Assembly (NCBI GenBank): GCA_964485695.1 | Contig: CAZAKZ010000013.1 | Span: 1 to 63,208 of the forward strand | DNA length: 63,208 nucleotides | Reading direction: 5' to 3' | Source: CAZAKZ01 sp964485695 | Lineage (GTDB): Bacteria; Planctomycetota; JAFGQW01 | Shown here: positions 18,348 through 26,510 of the stretch, piece by piece | Layout of the letters: each line of letters begins with the position of its first letter | How positions within the stretch are numbered: position 1 is the first letter of the stretch | Position numbers and translations under genes: made by a program | The notes under the pieces: model-generated | What the model was told of the DNA's origin: nothing | The model's database searches: none | The model's input: the letters and a program-made list of their open reading frames with translations, nothing else

Positions 18348-18965
18348 ATGGAGAAAGTCGTGAAACTCTCAGGAATACTACTCAGCCTTGTATTCAGCCT
18401 CGTGCTGATCACGACCCCATCGATCTCAGCTGGCAACAAGAATCCCGGCAAGCCGGTCCCCAAGGCCAAATCAGCACCCAAGGTGAAGGTGGACGTCAAG
18501 CCGTCTCCAAAGAAGCCGGCGCCTAAAAAGATCGCCAAACCGGCGCCCAAGAAACCGACTCCCAAGAAAATCACCAAGCCGACACCGAAGAAAAAACCAA
18601 CACCCCGGCCCAAGACCACGAAGAAACAACCCAAGCCCAAGGTGGTCAAGATCCGGGCCAAGGACATCTACCTGGGCCGGTACAAGGGATTCCGGAAGGC
18701 AGCCGTACTGGACACCCAGAAGGTCTTCAACGCCATCTCCTACTATCAAGAGCTCAAGCGGGCCGGTCTCAACAAGAAGAGCGGGCGCTACTGGATCCTG
18801 ATCCAGAAGAGCAACCGGATCTTCTACAAGGCCCTTCGCAAAATGGCCAAGGACCAGGGCTATGATCTCATCGGAGCCCAGAAATCCATTCTCATCGACG
18901 GTACCAGTCCACCGGATTTGACGGCGAAGCTGATCCAGATCATCCCCGAGGTCCAGCTCTACTAG
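18348..18965 (+). CDS. Exported Lys/Pro-rich protein with a Skp/OmpH-like C-terminal domain
   Basis: 205 aa. Signal peptide at residues 1-28 (MEKVVKLSGILLSLVFSL...), then about 75 residues of repeated K-P-x-P-K-K units resembling histone H1 tails. The globular C-terminal half has VLDTQKVFNAISYYQELKR, then a helix with SNRIFYKALRKMAKDQGYDL, and finally PPDLTAKLIQIIPE. This matches the ends of the periplasmic chaperone Skp/OmpH (Asp-x-Gln near the start, D-[LI]-T near the end) but with a much shortened helical middle, so chaperone function is uncertain. The ATG at 18348 is preceded by AGGTGA. It is the first gene after the sigma-54 promoter; the Lys-rich linker could bind peptidoglycan, polyanionic glycans or DNA. 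Confidence 0.7.
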   Translation: MEKVVKLSGILLSLVFSLVLITTPSISAGNKNPGKPVPKAKSAPKVKVDVKPSPKKPAPKKIAKPAPKKPTPKKITKPTPKKKPTPRPKTTKKQPKPKVVKIRAKDIYLGRYKGFRKAAVLDTQKVFNAISYYQELKRAGLNKKSGRYWILIQKSNRIFYKALRKMAKDQGYDLIGAQKSILIDGTSPPDLTAKLIQIIPEVQLY

Positions 18966-19040
18966 ACGAGTCCTGGCGAGGCATTATCGAGGCGGACCCC
19001 CGGAAAGCCGGGGGAAAGGGAATCACAAGGCAGGAGCATC

Positions 19041-20252
19041 ATGATACCAACGGTGCGTACGTTCTTCCTGATCCTCGCCGTGGTCCTGGCGATCCCGGCG
19101 TGCCAGACCACGATTATAAAACCTGACAAGGAAGTCAAGGTCATCACCGAGACCCCGCCCCAGACCCAGTACGAGATCCTGGACGACTCCATCCAGGAAC
19201 AGCCCTCCATGATCACGTCTCAGGGCCAGATGATGAAGATGTACTACGTACGCCACGGCAAGTCCGCCGTCCTGGCCGAGCTCATCAACAAGAGCTTTCC
19301 GAAACAGGTGGTGGTCACCACCAAGGCGAGCTTTCACAAGTACAAGACCGGCGGCCTCGATCTCCTCATCCTCCAGGGCAATCCCGAGGACATCGAGGAC
19401 GTGGACAACTTCATCGCCCTCATCGAGGCGGACGTGCTCCAGGTGGAGATCGGCGTCCGGGTGGTGGAGGTCACCCGCACCAACACGGACCAGCGCGGCG
19501 TCAGTCTGGGCGTGAAGGAGGTGAATCCTTCCAACCCCAACACCCTCTTCAACGAGGCCGGATCCGCCTTCAGCTCCCACGACTTCCTGAAGTCCCTGAG
19601 CCCCGGCGGCAGCCAGAGCGGCCCCCTCGCCTACCAGGGCACCCGGTTTCTCCTGGACACGGTGCAGCAGGACCTGCAGCTGGACATGGCCATCGAGCTC
19701 CTGAGCCGCCACGAGGAGGTGGAGGTGCTGTCCTCCCCCACCATCCGGGTTCTGAACGGCCACAATGCGCACATCGAAACCGGAGAGCGAACGCCGGTCC
19801 CCACGCCCACGTTCAACAAAGCCGGCATCACCAGCGTCACCACGACGTTTCAGAAGACCGGCGTGATCCTGGACGTGACCCCCACGGTGGTGGCCGAGGA
19901 CACGATCCGCCTGGAAATCTCGCCCAGCGTCTCCAGTGTCACCGGCTTCTCGGATCCGGCCACCAGCGGCGGCTTTGCCACGCCCTTCATCTCCGACCGC
20001 ACCGCCCAGACCGTGGTCAACGTCCGAAACGGCGAGATCTATCCCCTCGGCGGCCTCCTTCTCACCACCGAGATCGTGGTCGAGAGCAAGGTTCCGCTCC
20101 TGGGCGATATTCCGATCCTGGGGGCCCTCTTCTCCTCCTCTAACAAGCAGAACATCCAGTCCGAGATCCTCTTCTTGCTGCAACCCAAGATCCTGGTGCC
20201 GAGATCCGGTGCCCGCGGCCGCATCGTGCTCCCGCCCGAAGAGCTGAAGTGA
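19041..20252 (+). CDS. Short lipoprotein secretin (GspD/PilQ-type C-terminal domain)
   Basis: 403 aa. Lipoprotein signal ending IPACQT, then one short N1-like ring domain (about 70-125, YYVRHGKSAVLAELINKSFP), then the secretin barrel domain (about 130-390). Secretin hallmarks are VEVLSSPTIRVLNGHNAHIETG, TGVILDVTPTV and the C-terminal VPLLGDIPILGALFSS. Secretins form the outer-membrane gate of type II secretion, type IV pili and filamentous phage. This one is short (GspD is about 650 aa) and lacks an N0 domain and multiple N1 repeats. AGGAG precedes the ATG. It follows the Skp-like gene by 75 bases, and a GspK-like pseudopilin lies 5 kb downstream. No GspE, GspF or GspG genes are in the window. 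Confidence 0.9.
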   Translation: MIPTVRTFFLILAVVLAIPACQTTIIKPDKEVKVITETPPQTQYEILDDSIQEQPSMITSQGQMMKMYYVRHGKSAVLAELINKSFPKQVVVTTKASFHKYKTGGLDLLILQGNPEDIEDVDNFIALIEADVLQVEIGVRVVEVTRTNTDQRGVSLGVKEVNPSNPNTLFNEAGSAFSSHDFLKSLSPGGSQSGPLAYQGTRFLLDTVQQDLQLDMAIELLSRHEEVEVLSSPTIRVLNGHNAHIETGERTPVPTPTFNKAGITSVTTTFQKTGVILDVTPTVVAEDTIRLEISPSVSSVTGFSDPATSGGFATPFISDRTAQTVVNVRNGEIYPLGGLLLTTEIVVESKVPLLGDIPILGALFSSSNKQNIQSEILFLLQPKILVPRSGARGRIVLPPEELK

Positions 20253-20338
20253 TCCGGCTTCCGGCAGAACCGGAGGCTTTGAAAATCACGAACCGCTCAA
20301 AGCGGTATGTTTCGGGTACGCCTGAAGTCGGAAGTGCC

Positions 20339-20599
20339 GATCCCCACGGCCAGCTTTTGTCCTGAATCGGGACATCTCATGACCGTGGGGCATCCCACAG
20401 TCCTTAGATGTCCCGATTCAGGACAAAAGCTGGCCGTGGGGATCAATGGCCCACAACAAAATGTGATTTCACACCTTGGCGAACAACCACGATCACTTTC
20501 CATCTCGGATGACGTGAGTAAAGGAATTCCCTCCTCGATTCCCGGAAGTGGCAAACTTCACGAGCCCCCAGCAAAGCCGGGGGTTTCCCTTGAAAGTGA
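20339..20599. repeat. Long-hairpin intergenic repeat, copy B
   Basis: Perfect 39-bp inverted repeat (20339-20377 and 20406-20444) with a 28-base spacer that itself pairs nearly perfectly at its tip (GACCGTGGG/CCCACAGTC). The right arm and following 155 bases are homologous to copy A (35-250). The element ends in a small stem, AGCCCCC...GGGGG then TTTCCC. It fills most of the 417-base gap between the secretin and GT-C genes. An upstream small hairpin ACCGCT/AGCGGT lies at 20291-20305. Confidence 0.9.
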
Positions 20600-20669
20600 T
20601 CCGGACCGCAGGGTGAGGGATGTGCGGGAAGGATTCCCCCATCCGTGCAATTTTTGCTAAAAGACACGG

Positions 20670-22145
20670 ATGCAGAAAAGACGCATTCCCCTGGTGGGCC
20701 TGGTTTGCCTCCTGGCCCTGGCCGCGGCCGTCCGGTGGGTGGCCTGGCTCCAGGTCGAGGTGATTCCCCGGGACGGGATCTATTTTCTTCATCAGGCGCA
20801 GTTCTTCCTCGAGGGCGACTGGGCCCGGGCCCTGGCCTGGTACCAGCATCCTCTCTTCGCCGGTCTCACGGCCGGGGTGAAATGGCTCACGGGCGTGGAC
20901 CTGGAAACCGCAGGCACCTACGTCGCGCTCGGCGCCGGAGCCCTGGCCGTGGTTCCCCTGGCCGGCCTCATGGGCCGCGTGCTCGGGGCCCGGGCCGGCG
21001 TGGCCGCCGGCCTCCTCTACGCCGTCCTTCCCCTGGCCGTTCGCTTCTCGGTGCGTCCCCTGTCCGAGGGACCCCTCTACTTCTTTCTCTTCCTCGCCGC
21101 CCTGGCCGGCCACGAGGTTCTGCTCCGCCCGGGCCGGGCCATGGCCCTCGTGGCCGGCCTCGCGGGCGGCCTGGCCTACCTGGTACGGCCCGAAGGCCTG
21201 GCCGCACCCGCCATCACCCTGGTGGGGCTCGGTCTCTTTCCGGCCGTGAAGGCCCTTAGGCCCCGGTTTCAGGCCGCGATGTTCCTGGGCCTCGGCCTGG
21301 CCCTCACGGCCGGCCCCTACGCCGGCTACCTGAGCGTCGAGGCCGGCACCCTGCGCCTCACGGCCAAGAAGGACATCCGTGTGCTGGCCGGCGTGAAGGG
21401 GGACCGGCCCGTGCAGCCCCTTTCGGACGAAGGCCTGGCCGACGACCCCGCGGCCGCGGCCCTGGCCCTGGGCCGTCATCTCGTGCAGTCCATGTCGTAC
21501 ATTCCCTTGGCCCTGGCCCTGATCGGAGTGCTCTTTCTGGGCCTGGGGAAGCGAACCCGGGGCGAGTTGTTCCTGGGTCTCTTCCTCCTGGTCTTCGGCC
21601 TGGTGCTGTTTCGCCTGGCCTGCACCTACGGCTACCTGGCCCGACGCCATACCCTCACCCCGGGTCTCTTCCTCCTGGGGTGGTCAGGCGCCGGCATGGT
21701 GTGGATCGCAGCCCGGACCCGCACCCCCACGACGGCGTTGGTGGTGGTGATCCTCGGGGTCTGCGGCGGTCTGCTACCCTATGCCTGGAAAGCCGTGGAT
21801 CAAAGCCATCTGCCCGAACGAATCCTGGGCGAGTGGATTCGAGACCAAGAAGGGCCCGGCCAGGCCATCGCCCCCCTGGGCTTTCCCCGCGTGGCCTACT
21901 ACGCGCAAGCCGAACCCCTCGACATCCTGTCCCGGCATCAAGATTGCCTCGCCGAAGCTCCGGTACCCGGAGCCTTCGCGGCCCTCGAGGCCGATCTCCG
22001 CTCGAACCGCGTCCGGCTGATCCTCCACTCCAGTCGTCAGGCCAAGGCCCTTGGCCGCTGGATCGAGGCCCACTCGACTCTGCTCTACCGCGTTCCCGAA
22101 AATGGAGAGAAATGGTGGTCCGTTCGCGTCCTCTCCTCGCGTTGA
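20670..22145 (+). CDS. Multi-pass membrane protein, GT-C/GT39-like glycosyltransferase
   Basis: 491 aa with about ten hydrophobic segments. The arrangement, including an acidic residue in the first extracytoplasmic loop (VIPRDGIYFLHQAQFFLEGD), an early helix bundle and a conserved YLVRPEG in the middle, is that of ArnT/PMT-like GT-C transferases, which use polyprenyl-phosphate sugars outside the membrane. The C-terminal 120 residues form a soluble domain. Donor and acceptor are unknown. The 3' end overlaps the next gene by 34 bases, so it is co-transcribed with the FG-GAP genes. Copy B of the hairpin repeat lies directly upstream. Confidence 0.75.
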   Translation: MQKRRIPLVGLVCLLALAAAVRWVAWLQVEVIPRDGIYFLHQAQFFLEGDWARALAWYQHPLFAGLTAGVKWLTGVDLETAGTYVALGAGALAVVPLAGLMGRVLGARAGVAAGLLYAVLPLAVRFSVRPLSEGPLYFFLFLAALAGHEVLLRPGRAMALVAGLAGGLAYLVRPEGLAAPAITLVGLGLFPAVKALRPRFQAAMFLGLGLALTAGPYAGYLSVEAGTLRLTAKKDIRVLAGVKGDRPVQPLSDEGLADDPAAAALALGRHLVQSMSYIPLALALIGVLFLGLGKRTRGELFLGLFLLVFGLVLFRLACTYGYLARRHTLTPGLFLLGWSGAGMVWIAARTRTPTTALVVVILGVCGGLLPYAWKAVDQSHLPERILGEWIRDQEGPGQAIAPLGFPRVAYYAQAEPLDILSRHQDCLAEAPVPGAFAALEADLRSNRVRLILHSSRQAKALGRWIEAHSTLLYRVPENGEKWWSVRVLSSR

Positions 22146-23563
22146 CAGCGCTCCTCCTGGCGGCTTCCCCGGCGACGCCCCAGATCACGGTGCACACCCT
22201 GAAACCCGGGACCTGGATCTTCGGCACCTGGTGCACGGACCTCAGCGGAGACGGTCTGAAGGACATCCTGATCCAGGTCGCCCCCGACGGCCACCGGAAG
22301 CTCCACCTCTTCCTCCAGGGAAAAAAGGGATTCTCCGCCACACCGGATCAGATCCTGCCGGTTCCGGACCGGGCCGCTTATTTCTCGGCCGGACGCGTGG
22401 GGCCGGGAAGGGCCGCGGGCGTGCTCTTCTTCGGCCACGGTTTCACCGCTTTCCATGCCTGGAAGGAAAAGGCCCTCGCCTCCGAGGGCGAATCCCTCTT
22501 TACCCCGGACGTCTTTCCCCGCCTCCCCCACCCAAGCTTCTGTTACGCCTGGCGGGTGCAGGACGACCTGGACGGCGACGCCCACCCGGACCTCCTCCTG
22601 CCCGTGATCCGCGGCTACCAGGTCTTCTCCAGAAAGGACGGCAAGGCGTACGAGGCCGGCCCCGTGCTCCCGGTTCCGGTGCACCGTCGCGGAGACCGTG
22701 TCCCGGGCGCCCTGCTCACCCAGGCCGCCTCGCTGCCCATGCCCTCGCTGGCCGATCTCGACGGCGACGGCCGGACCGACCTCATGGTCATGATCGGCCC
22801 GCGCATGAAGGCCTTCCTCCAGGGCCCCGACGGCCTGAAGGGTAAACCCGGGGTGAACGCGCCCCTGCCGTTTCTCCGGGACATTCCCCGGGGACTGGTG
22901 GTCCTGGATCGCATGGCTCTGGCCGACATCGACGGCAACGGGGTGGCCGATCTCCTCTATATGCGGAAGCTCGGCCGCATCGGCCTGTTCGGCTCCCTCC
23001 GCACCCGGATATCCCTCTTCCTGGGCCCGTTCCACGAGAAGAAAAAACCCGACCAGATTCTGAACCTCTCGGGTCTGGCCCGGAGGCCCAGGCTCTTCGA
23101 TTTCGACCGGGACGGCGACCTGGACCTCCAGCTCGGCTCCCTTCAGGTGGACATCTTCACCACGCTCCGGCACGTGGTGGGAGATGAGGTGCCGGCCGTG
23201 TTCAGGGTGCACCTGTTCGACCGGAGCCGACACCGGTTCCAGGTCCGGGCCCGCGTCGAGTACGCCAAGCGGATCCCGTTCAAGGCCATGATCGAGTACC
23301 GCCCCGTGCCCCTGGCCTTCCTCCACGGAGACTTCAACGGCGACGGACATCCGGATCTGCTGGATGCCGTGGATGCGTCCCATCTCCTGGCCAGGTCGGG
23401 CGCGCCGACCGGCAAGCAGGGCTACGCATACGCGAAATCCCCGCTGTTCGAGGTGGAAGCGGCCTACTCCGAAAACCTCTACCTCGACGACTTCACCGGG
23501 GAGGGGTGCACGGATATTCTCACCTGTTCGGGGTCCATTGCCACGGTGGTACTGTGCCGATGA
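22112..23563 (+). CDS. Exported FG-GAP/VCBS beta-propeller protein 1
   Basis: 483 aa. Signal peptide (residues 1-24, ALTALLLAASPATPQ). At least seven Ca-binding-like loops of the FG-GAP/VCBS type follow: DLSGDGLKDILI, DDLDGDAHPDLLL, DLDGDGRTDLMV, DIDGNGVADLLY, DFDRDGDLDLQL, DFNGDGHPDLLD and DFTGEGCTDIL. These fold as a seven-bladed propeller, as in integrin alpha heads, usually for ligand or polysaccharide binding outside the cell. The ATG at 22112 has GGAGAGA upstream and lies inside the end of the previous gene. It overlaps the next, paralogous gene by 4 bases (ATGA). Confidence 0.85.
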   Translation: MVVRSRPLLALTALLLAASPATPQITVHTLKPGTWIFGTWCTDLSGDGLKDILIQVAPDGHRKLHLFLQGKKGFSATPDQILPVPDRAAYFSAGRVGPGRAAGVLFFGHGFTAFHAWKEKALASEGESLFTPDVFPRLPHPSFCYAWRVQDDLDGDAHPDLLLPVIRGYQVFSRKDGKAYEAGPVLPVPVHRRGDRVPGALLTQAASLPMPSLADLDGDGRTDLMVMIGPRMKAFLQGPDGLKGKPGVNAPLPFLRDIPRGLVVLDRMALADIDGNGVADLLYMRKLGRIGLFGSLRTRISLFLGPFHEKKKPDQILNLSGLARRPRLFDFDRDGDLDLQLGSLQVDIFTTLRHVVGDEVPAVFRVHLFDRSRHRFQVRARVEYAKRIPFKAMIEYRPVPLAFLHGDFNGDGHPDLLDAVDASHLLARSGAPTGKQGYAYAKSPLFEVEAAYSENLYLDDFTGEGCTDILTCSGSIATVVLCR

Positions 23564-25050
23564 ATGCCTTCAAGAACCTACCCGGCACGGCAAATCTTCT
23601 CCTCCTGACCGCCCTCCTCGCAGGAGGCATCCCCACACCCGCCCCGGCCCAGGCCGACACGCCGCGACGCATCCACGACCTGGACCTTCCGGCCCCGGTC
23701 CTGGACCTGGTGGTGGGCGACTGGACCGGAGACCACCGGGACGACGTGTTCCTGGTCCTGGGGCGTACCTGGTGGTGCTTGAACGGAACCGCCGGAATCC
23801 CGGAGCCGGAGACGCCCTCGCCCGAGCCCTTCCCTCCGCAGGCCGTGTGCTTCCACGCGGTCCAGGGCTTCTCCGGAAAAGAACCCGGTATCGTGGTGCT
23901 GACCCCCGACGCCGTCCTAACCGTGCGGCCCGGGAAATCTCCGTCCATCCTGGTCGAGGGCGTCACTGCACCCCTCTGCCCCGACCCGGACCGCCTGGCC
24001 CGGGCCCGGCTGGTTCAGGACCTGAGCGGCGACGGCCGGCCGGACCTCCTGGTGGTGCCGGCCCGCAAGGGCTATAACCTCTACCGGAGCGAAAAGCCGG
24101 GCCTTTTCAAGCCCTGGCACACCCTCGAGTTTCCTCTCGACGCCCTCCACCACGTCACGGGCGGGGATCCCTTTGACCGCATCGAGTCCGAGGTCACTTA
24201 TCCCGAGGTGGTCCCGGGGGATGTCAACGGAGACGGCCGCACAGATCTGGTCCTGATCATGAAACACGGTCTCACCTTCTTTCTTCGCCAGGCGGGTGGT
24301 GCCCTGCCCGCCCGGCCCTCCGGGTCCTTTCCCTTGCCCCTCCGGGGGCTGGGAACCCGGGTCCTGGACGTCCGGATCCCGCCGCGGCTTATGGACCTGA
24401 ACCGGGACGGCGTCCTGGACCTGGTGGACGCCGATCCCAATGCGGGCCGGATCCGCATCCACCCGGGTCCATTGAACCAGGCCGCGGCGCATCGACCCGG
24501 CTCCATCATCCGGCTGAGCCAGACCTTGCTGGCCGTGACCCTCCGGGATCTGGACAACGACGGTCTCGTGGACCTGCGCGTGGTCACCACCGAGCGCGTG
24601 GGCCTGCTCAAGGGAGTGCGGATGTTCCTCACTCAGACCCTGCCGGTACGCGCCGTCACCTTCCTCCAGCAGGATGAGGTCGCCTTTCCCACCCGGGCCG
24701 ACCACCTCCACGCCTTCCGTATTCCCCTGGAGGTGGATGCTTCCTTTCGCATGCCCAAGGCCAGGCCCGTGCCCCTGTTCCTCCTGGATCAGGACCTGGA
24801 CGGAGACCGCGTGCCCGACATCCTCATCCGGTCGGGGCGGCGGGCCCTGGGCGTCCACCCGGGGGGAAAGAACGGCGGCGTTTCCAGGCGTCCTGCGTTC
24901 CGGATTCCCCTGCCCGAAGGGAAAGGATTGACCTGGACGCACCTCCAGGCCGGGGACTTCAACGGGGACGGCCGCAAAGACCTGGTTCTGGCGGGAGGGA
25001 CCCAGAAAAAAGACCGCGGCCGGATTCGGTTCTATCTCTCCCGGAAGTGA
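23560..25050 (+). CDS. Exported FG-GAP/VCBS beta-propeller protein 2
   Basis: 496 aa, a paralogue of the preceding gene. Signal peptide (about 1-30, ending PAPAQA). FG-GAP loops are DWTGDHRDDVFL, DLSGDGRPDLLV, DVNGDGRTDLVL, DLNRDGVLDLVD, DLDNDGLVDLRV, DLDGDRVPDILI and DFNGDGRKDLVL. The start codon overlaps the previous stop (ATGA), a typical coupled pair. The function is unknown; secreted propellers next to a secretin and a GT-C enzyme suggest glycosylated or exported surface adhesins, which is inference. Confidence 0.85.
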   Translation: MNAFKNLPGTANLLLLTALLAGGIPTPAPAQADTPRRIHDLDLPAPVLDLVVGDWTGDHRDDVFLVLGRTWWCLNGTAGIPEPETPSPEPFPPQAVCFHAVQGFSGKEPGIVVLTPDAVLTVRPGKSPSILVEGVTAPLCPDPDRLARARLVQDLSGDGRPDLLVVPARKGYNLYRSEKPGLFKPWHTLEFPLDALHHVTGGDPFDRIESEVTYPEVVPGDVNGDGRTDLVLIMKHGLTFFLRQAGGALPARPSGSFPLPLRGLGTRVLDVRIPPRLMDLNRDGVLDLVDADPNAGRIRIHPGPLNQAAAHRPGSIIRLSQTLLAVTLRDLDNDGLVDLRVVTTERVGLLKGVRMFLTQTLPVRAVTFLQQDEVAFPTRADHLHAFRIPLEVDASFRMPKARPVPLFLLDQDLDGDRVPDILIRSGRRALGVHPGGKNGGVSRRPAFRIPLPEGKGLTWTHLQAGDFNGDGRKDLVLAGGTQKKDRGRIRFYLSRK

Positions 25051-25143
25051 TGAAAAACTGGGAAGACACCCCCCCCGGCCCCGGTCCTAGCTGCCTGTGG
25101 GCAAACTGGCCCGAGGCCGGAAACGAGGAATTAGCATAACTCC

Positions 25144-26364
25144 ATGATCGATAACGCGTTACCTGGCCCGAACCGCTTTCGCCATCGGCAGGGACAGGAG
25201 GGGATTGCCCTCTTGCTGGTCATGCTGGTGGTGGTGCTGGTCCTCATCGTCGTCACCGAGCTCTCCCTGTCGGCCCGGGTCGACCTCCAGGTGTCCTCCA
25301 ACGAGATCCACGATCTCCCGGTCCAGAGCGCCATCCACGGTGCCCTGGACGTGGCCCGGCACCTGCTCAAGACCGACGGCGACGAGAACAGCCACGACTC
25401 CACCCACGACAAGTGGGGCGACCCCGAGAAGTGGATCGACCTCGACTTCGGGGAGGTCAAGATCAAGATCGACGTCGTGGACGAGAGCCGCAAGTTCAAC
25501 CTCTACTGGCTGATCAAGGGAACCTCCACCGAAAAGCAACGGGCCCGGGATCGCCTGGTGTCCATCCTGGATCAGATGCGGGAGGAGACCCAGCACGACC
25601 TGTCTCCGGCCGAGTCCGCGGATCTCGCCGCCAAGATTACGGACTACATCAAGGTTCGCAGAGCGGGAAAAAAGAAGGAGTATGAGGGCATCCTTCTACC
25701 CCCCACCCGGAAGAACTTTCTGCTCAACCTCACGGAACTCCTCCCCTTCGTGGGCGAGTTCATCTTCTACGACCAGATCTCCGAGGAGGAGGAGGGGGGG
25801 GAGGGGGAAAAGCTCCCGGGCCTGGAACGATTCGTTACCCTCTGGTCCGACGGAAAGACCAACGTGAACACCGCCGAGTTCGAGGTTCTGCAGTGCTACT
25901 TTCAATACCACGAACGCGACAAGGCACAGCGCATCATCGAAGCGCGCGAGGCCCTGGCCGATCCCGAGCAGAATCCGGAACTCAAGAAACCGGCCCGGCC
26001 GACCCTTCCGGCCACCCCCGGCCATCCGGGCGGTCCCGGACAGAAGAGCGAGAAGTTCATCGGCATCAAGAATCTCCAGGATCTGGTCAAGGCCGAAGCC
26101 ATCACCAACAAGGACAAGGAAAAGCTGGGGGCCATGCTCGGAACGGCCAGCCAGGTGTTCAGCGTCTTCATCACCGCCAAGAAAAAGAACATCCTGCGCC
26201 GGGTTCGGGTCCTCATCCGGAGGGACAAATCCAAGCTCTTCACCATGTTCTTCGAGGAACGAAAGGACAAACGCATCCAGTTTGGTGAAGACACCGACGA
26301 TCCCTTCAGCGACGAGGACTGGCTCTCGGAAACCGACCCTTCTGACCTGCTCAAGGGGAAGTGA
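25144..26364 (+). CDS. GspK-like type II secretion minor pseudopilin
   Basis: 406 aa. Prepilin-type N-terminus: a short basic leader ending GQEG, cleavage before IALLLVMLVVVLVLIV, and one hydrophobic helix. The following part matches GspK in layout, a long periplasmic region with a helical SAM-like insertion (DLSPAESADLAAKITDYI, then GLERFVTLWSDGKTNVNTA, with the conserved NVNTA). In GspK the residue after cleavage is followed by ALL and position +5 lacks Glu, as here. GspK caps the pseudopilus tip. The rest of the pseudopilin set is not in this window. A GAGGAA lies 14 bases before the ATG, so the Shine-Dalgarno is weak. Confidence 0.82.
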   Translation: MIDNALPGPNRFRHRQGQEGIALLLVMLVVVLVLIVVTELSLSARVDLQVSSNEIHDLPVQSAIHGALDVARHLLKTDGDENSHDSTHDKWGDPEKWIDLDFGEVKIKIDVVDESRKFNLYWLIKGTSTEKQRARDRLVSILDQMREETQHDLSPAESADLAAKITDYIKVRRAGKKKEYEGILLPPTRKNFLLNLTELLPFVGEFIFYDQISEEEEGGEGEKLPGLERFVTLWSDGKTNVNTAEFEVLQCYFQYHERDKAQRIIEAREALADPEQNPELKKPARPTLPATPGHPGGPGQKSEKFIGIKNLQDLVKAEAITNKDKEKLGAMLGTASQVFSVFITAKKKNILRRVRVLIRRDKSKLFTMFFEERKDKRIQFGEDTDDPFSDEDWLSETDPSDLLKGK

Positions 26365-26407
26365 TCCATCTCGGATCGAGCCGGGGCCTCCGTGCGGTCC
26401 ACCCCTC

Positions 26408-26436
26408 TTGATTCCCCCCGGGGGATCAACTACAAA
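26408..26436 (+). promoter_or_regulatory. Candidate tpiA promoter with palindromic spacer
   Basis: TTGATT (26408-26413), 17 bases, TACAAA (26431-26436); each hexamer matches 4 of 6. The spacer and -35 form a near-palindrome, TTGATTCCCCC/CGGGGGATCAA, which could be an operator or a weak terminator of the preceding gene. Confidence 0.4.
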
Positions 26437-26510
26437 TCATTTTCCCCTGTAAATTCACAGCTGTTGACCGCGCTCCCCGGTCGAATCGAACCACGTGAGG
26501 AACGAAGACC

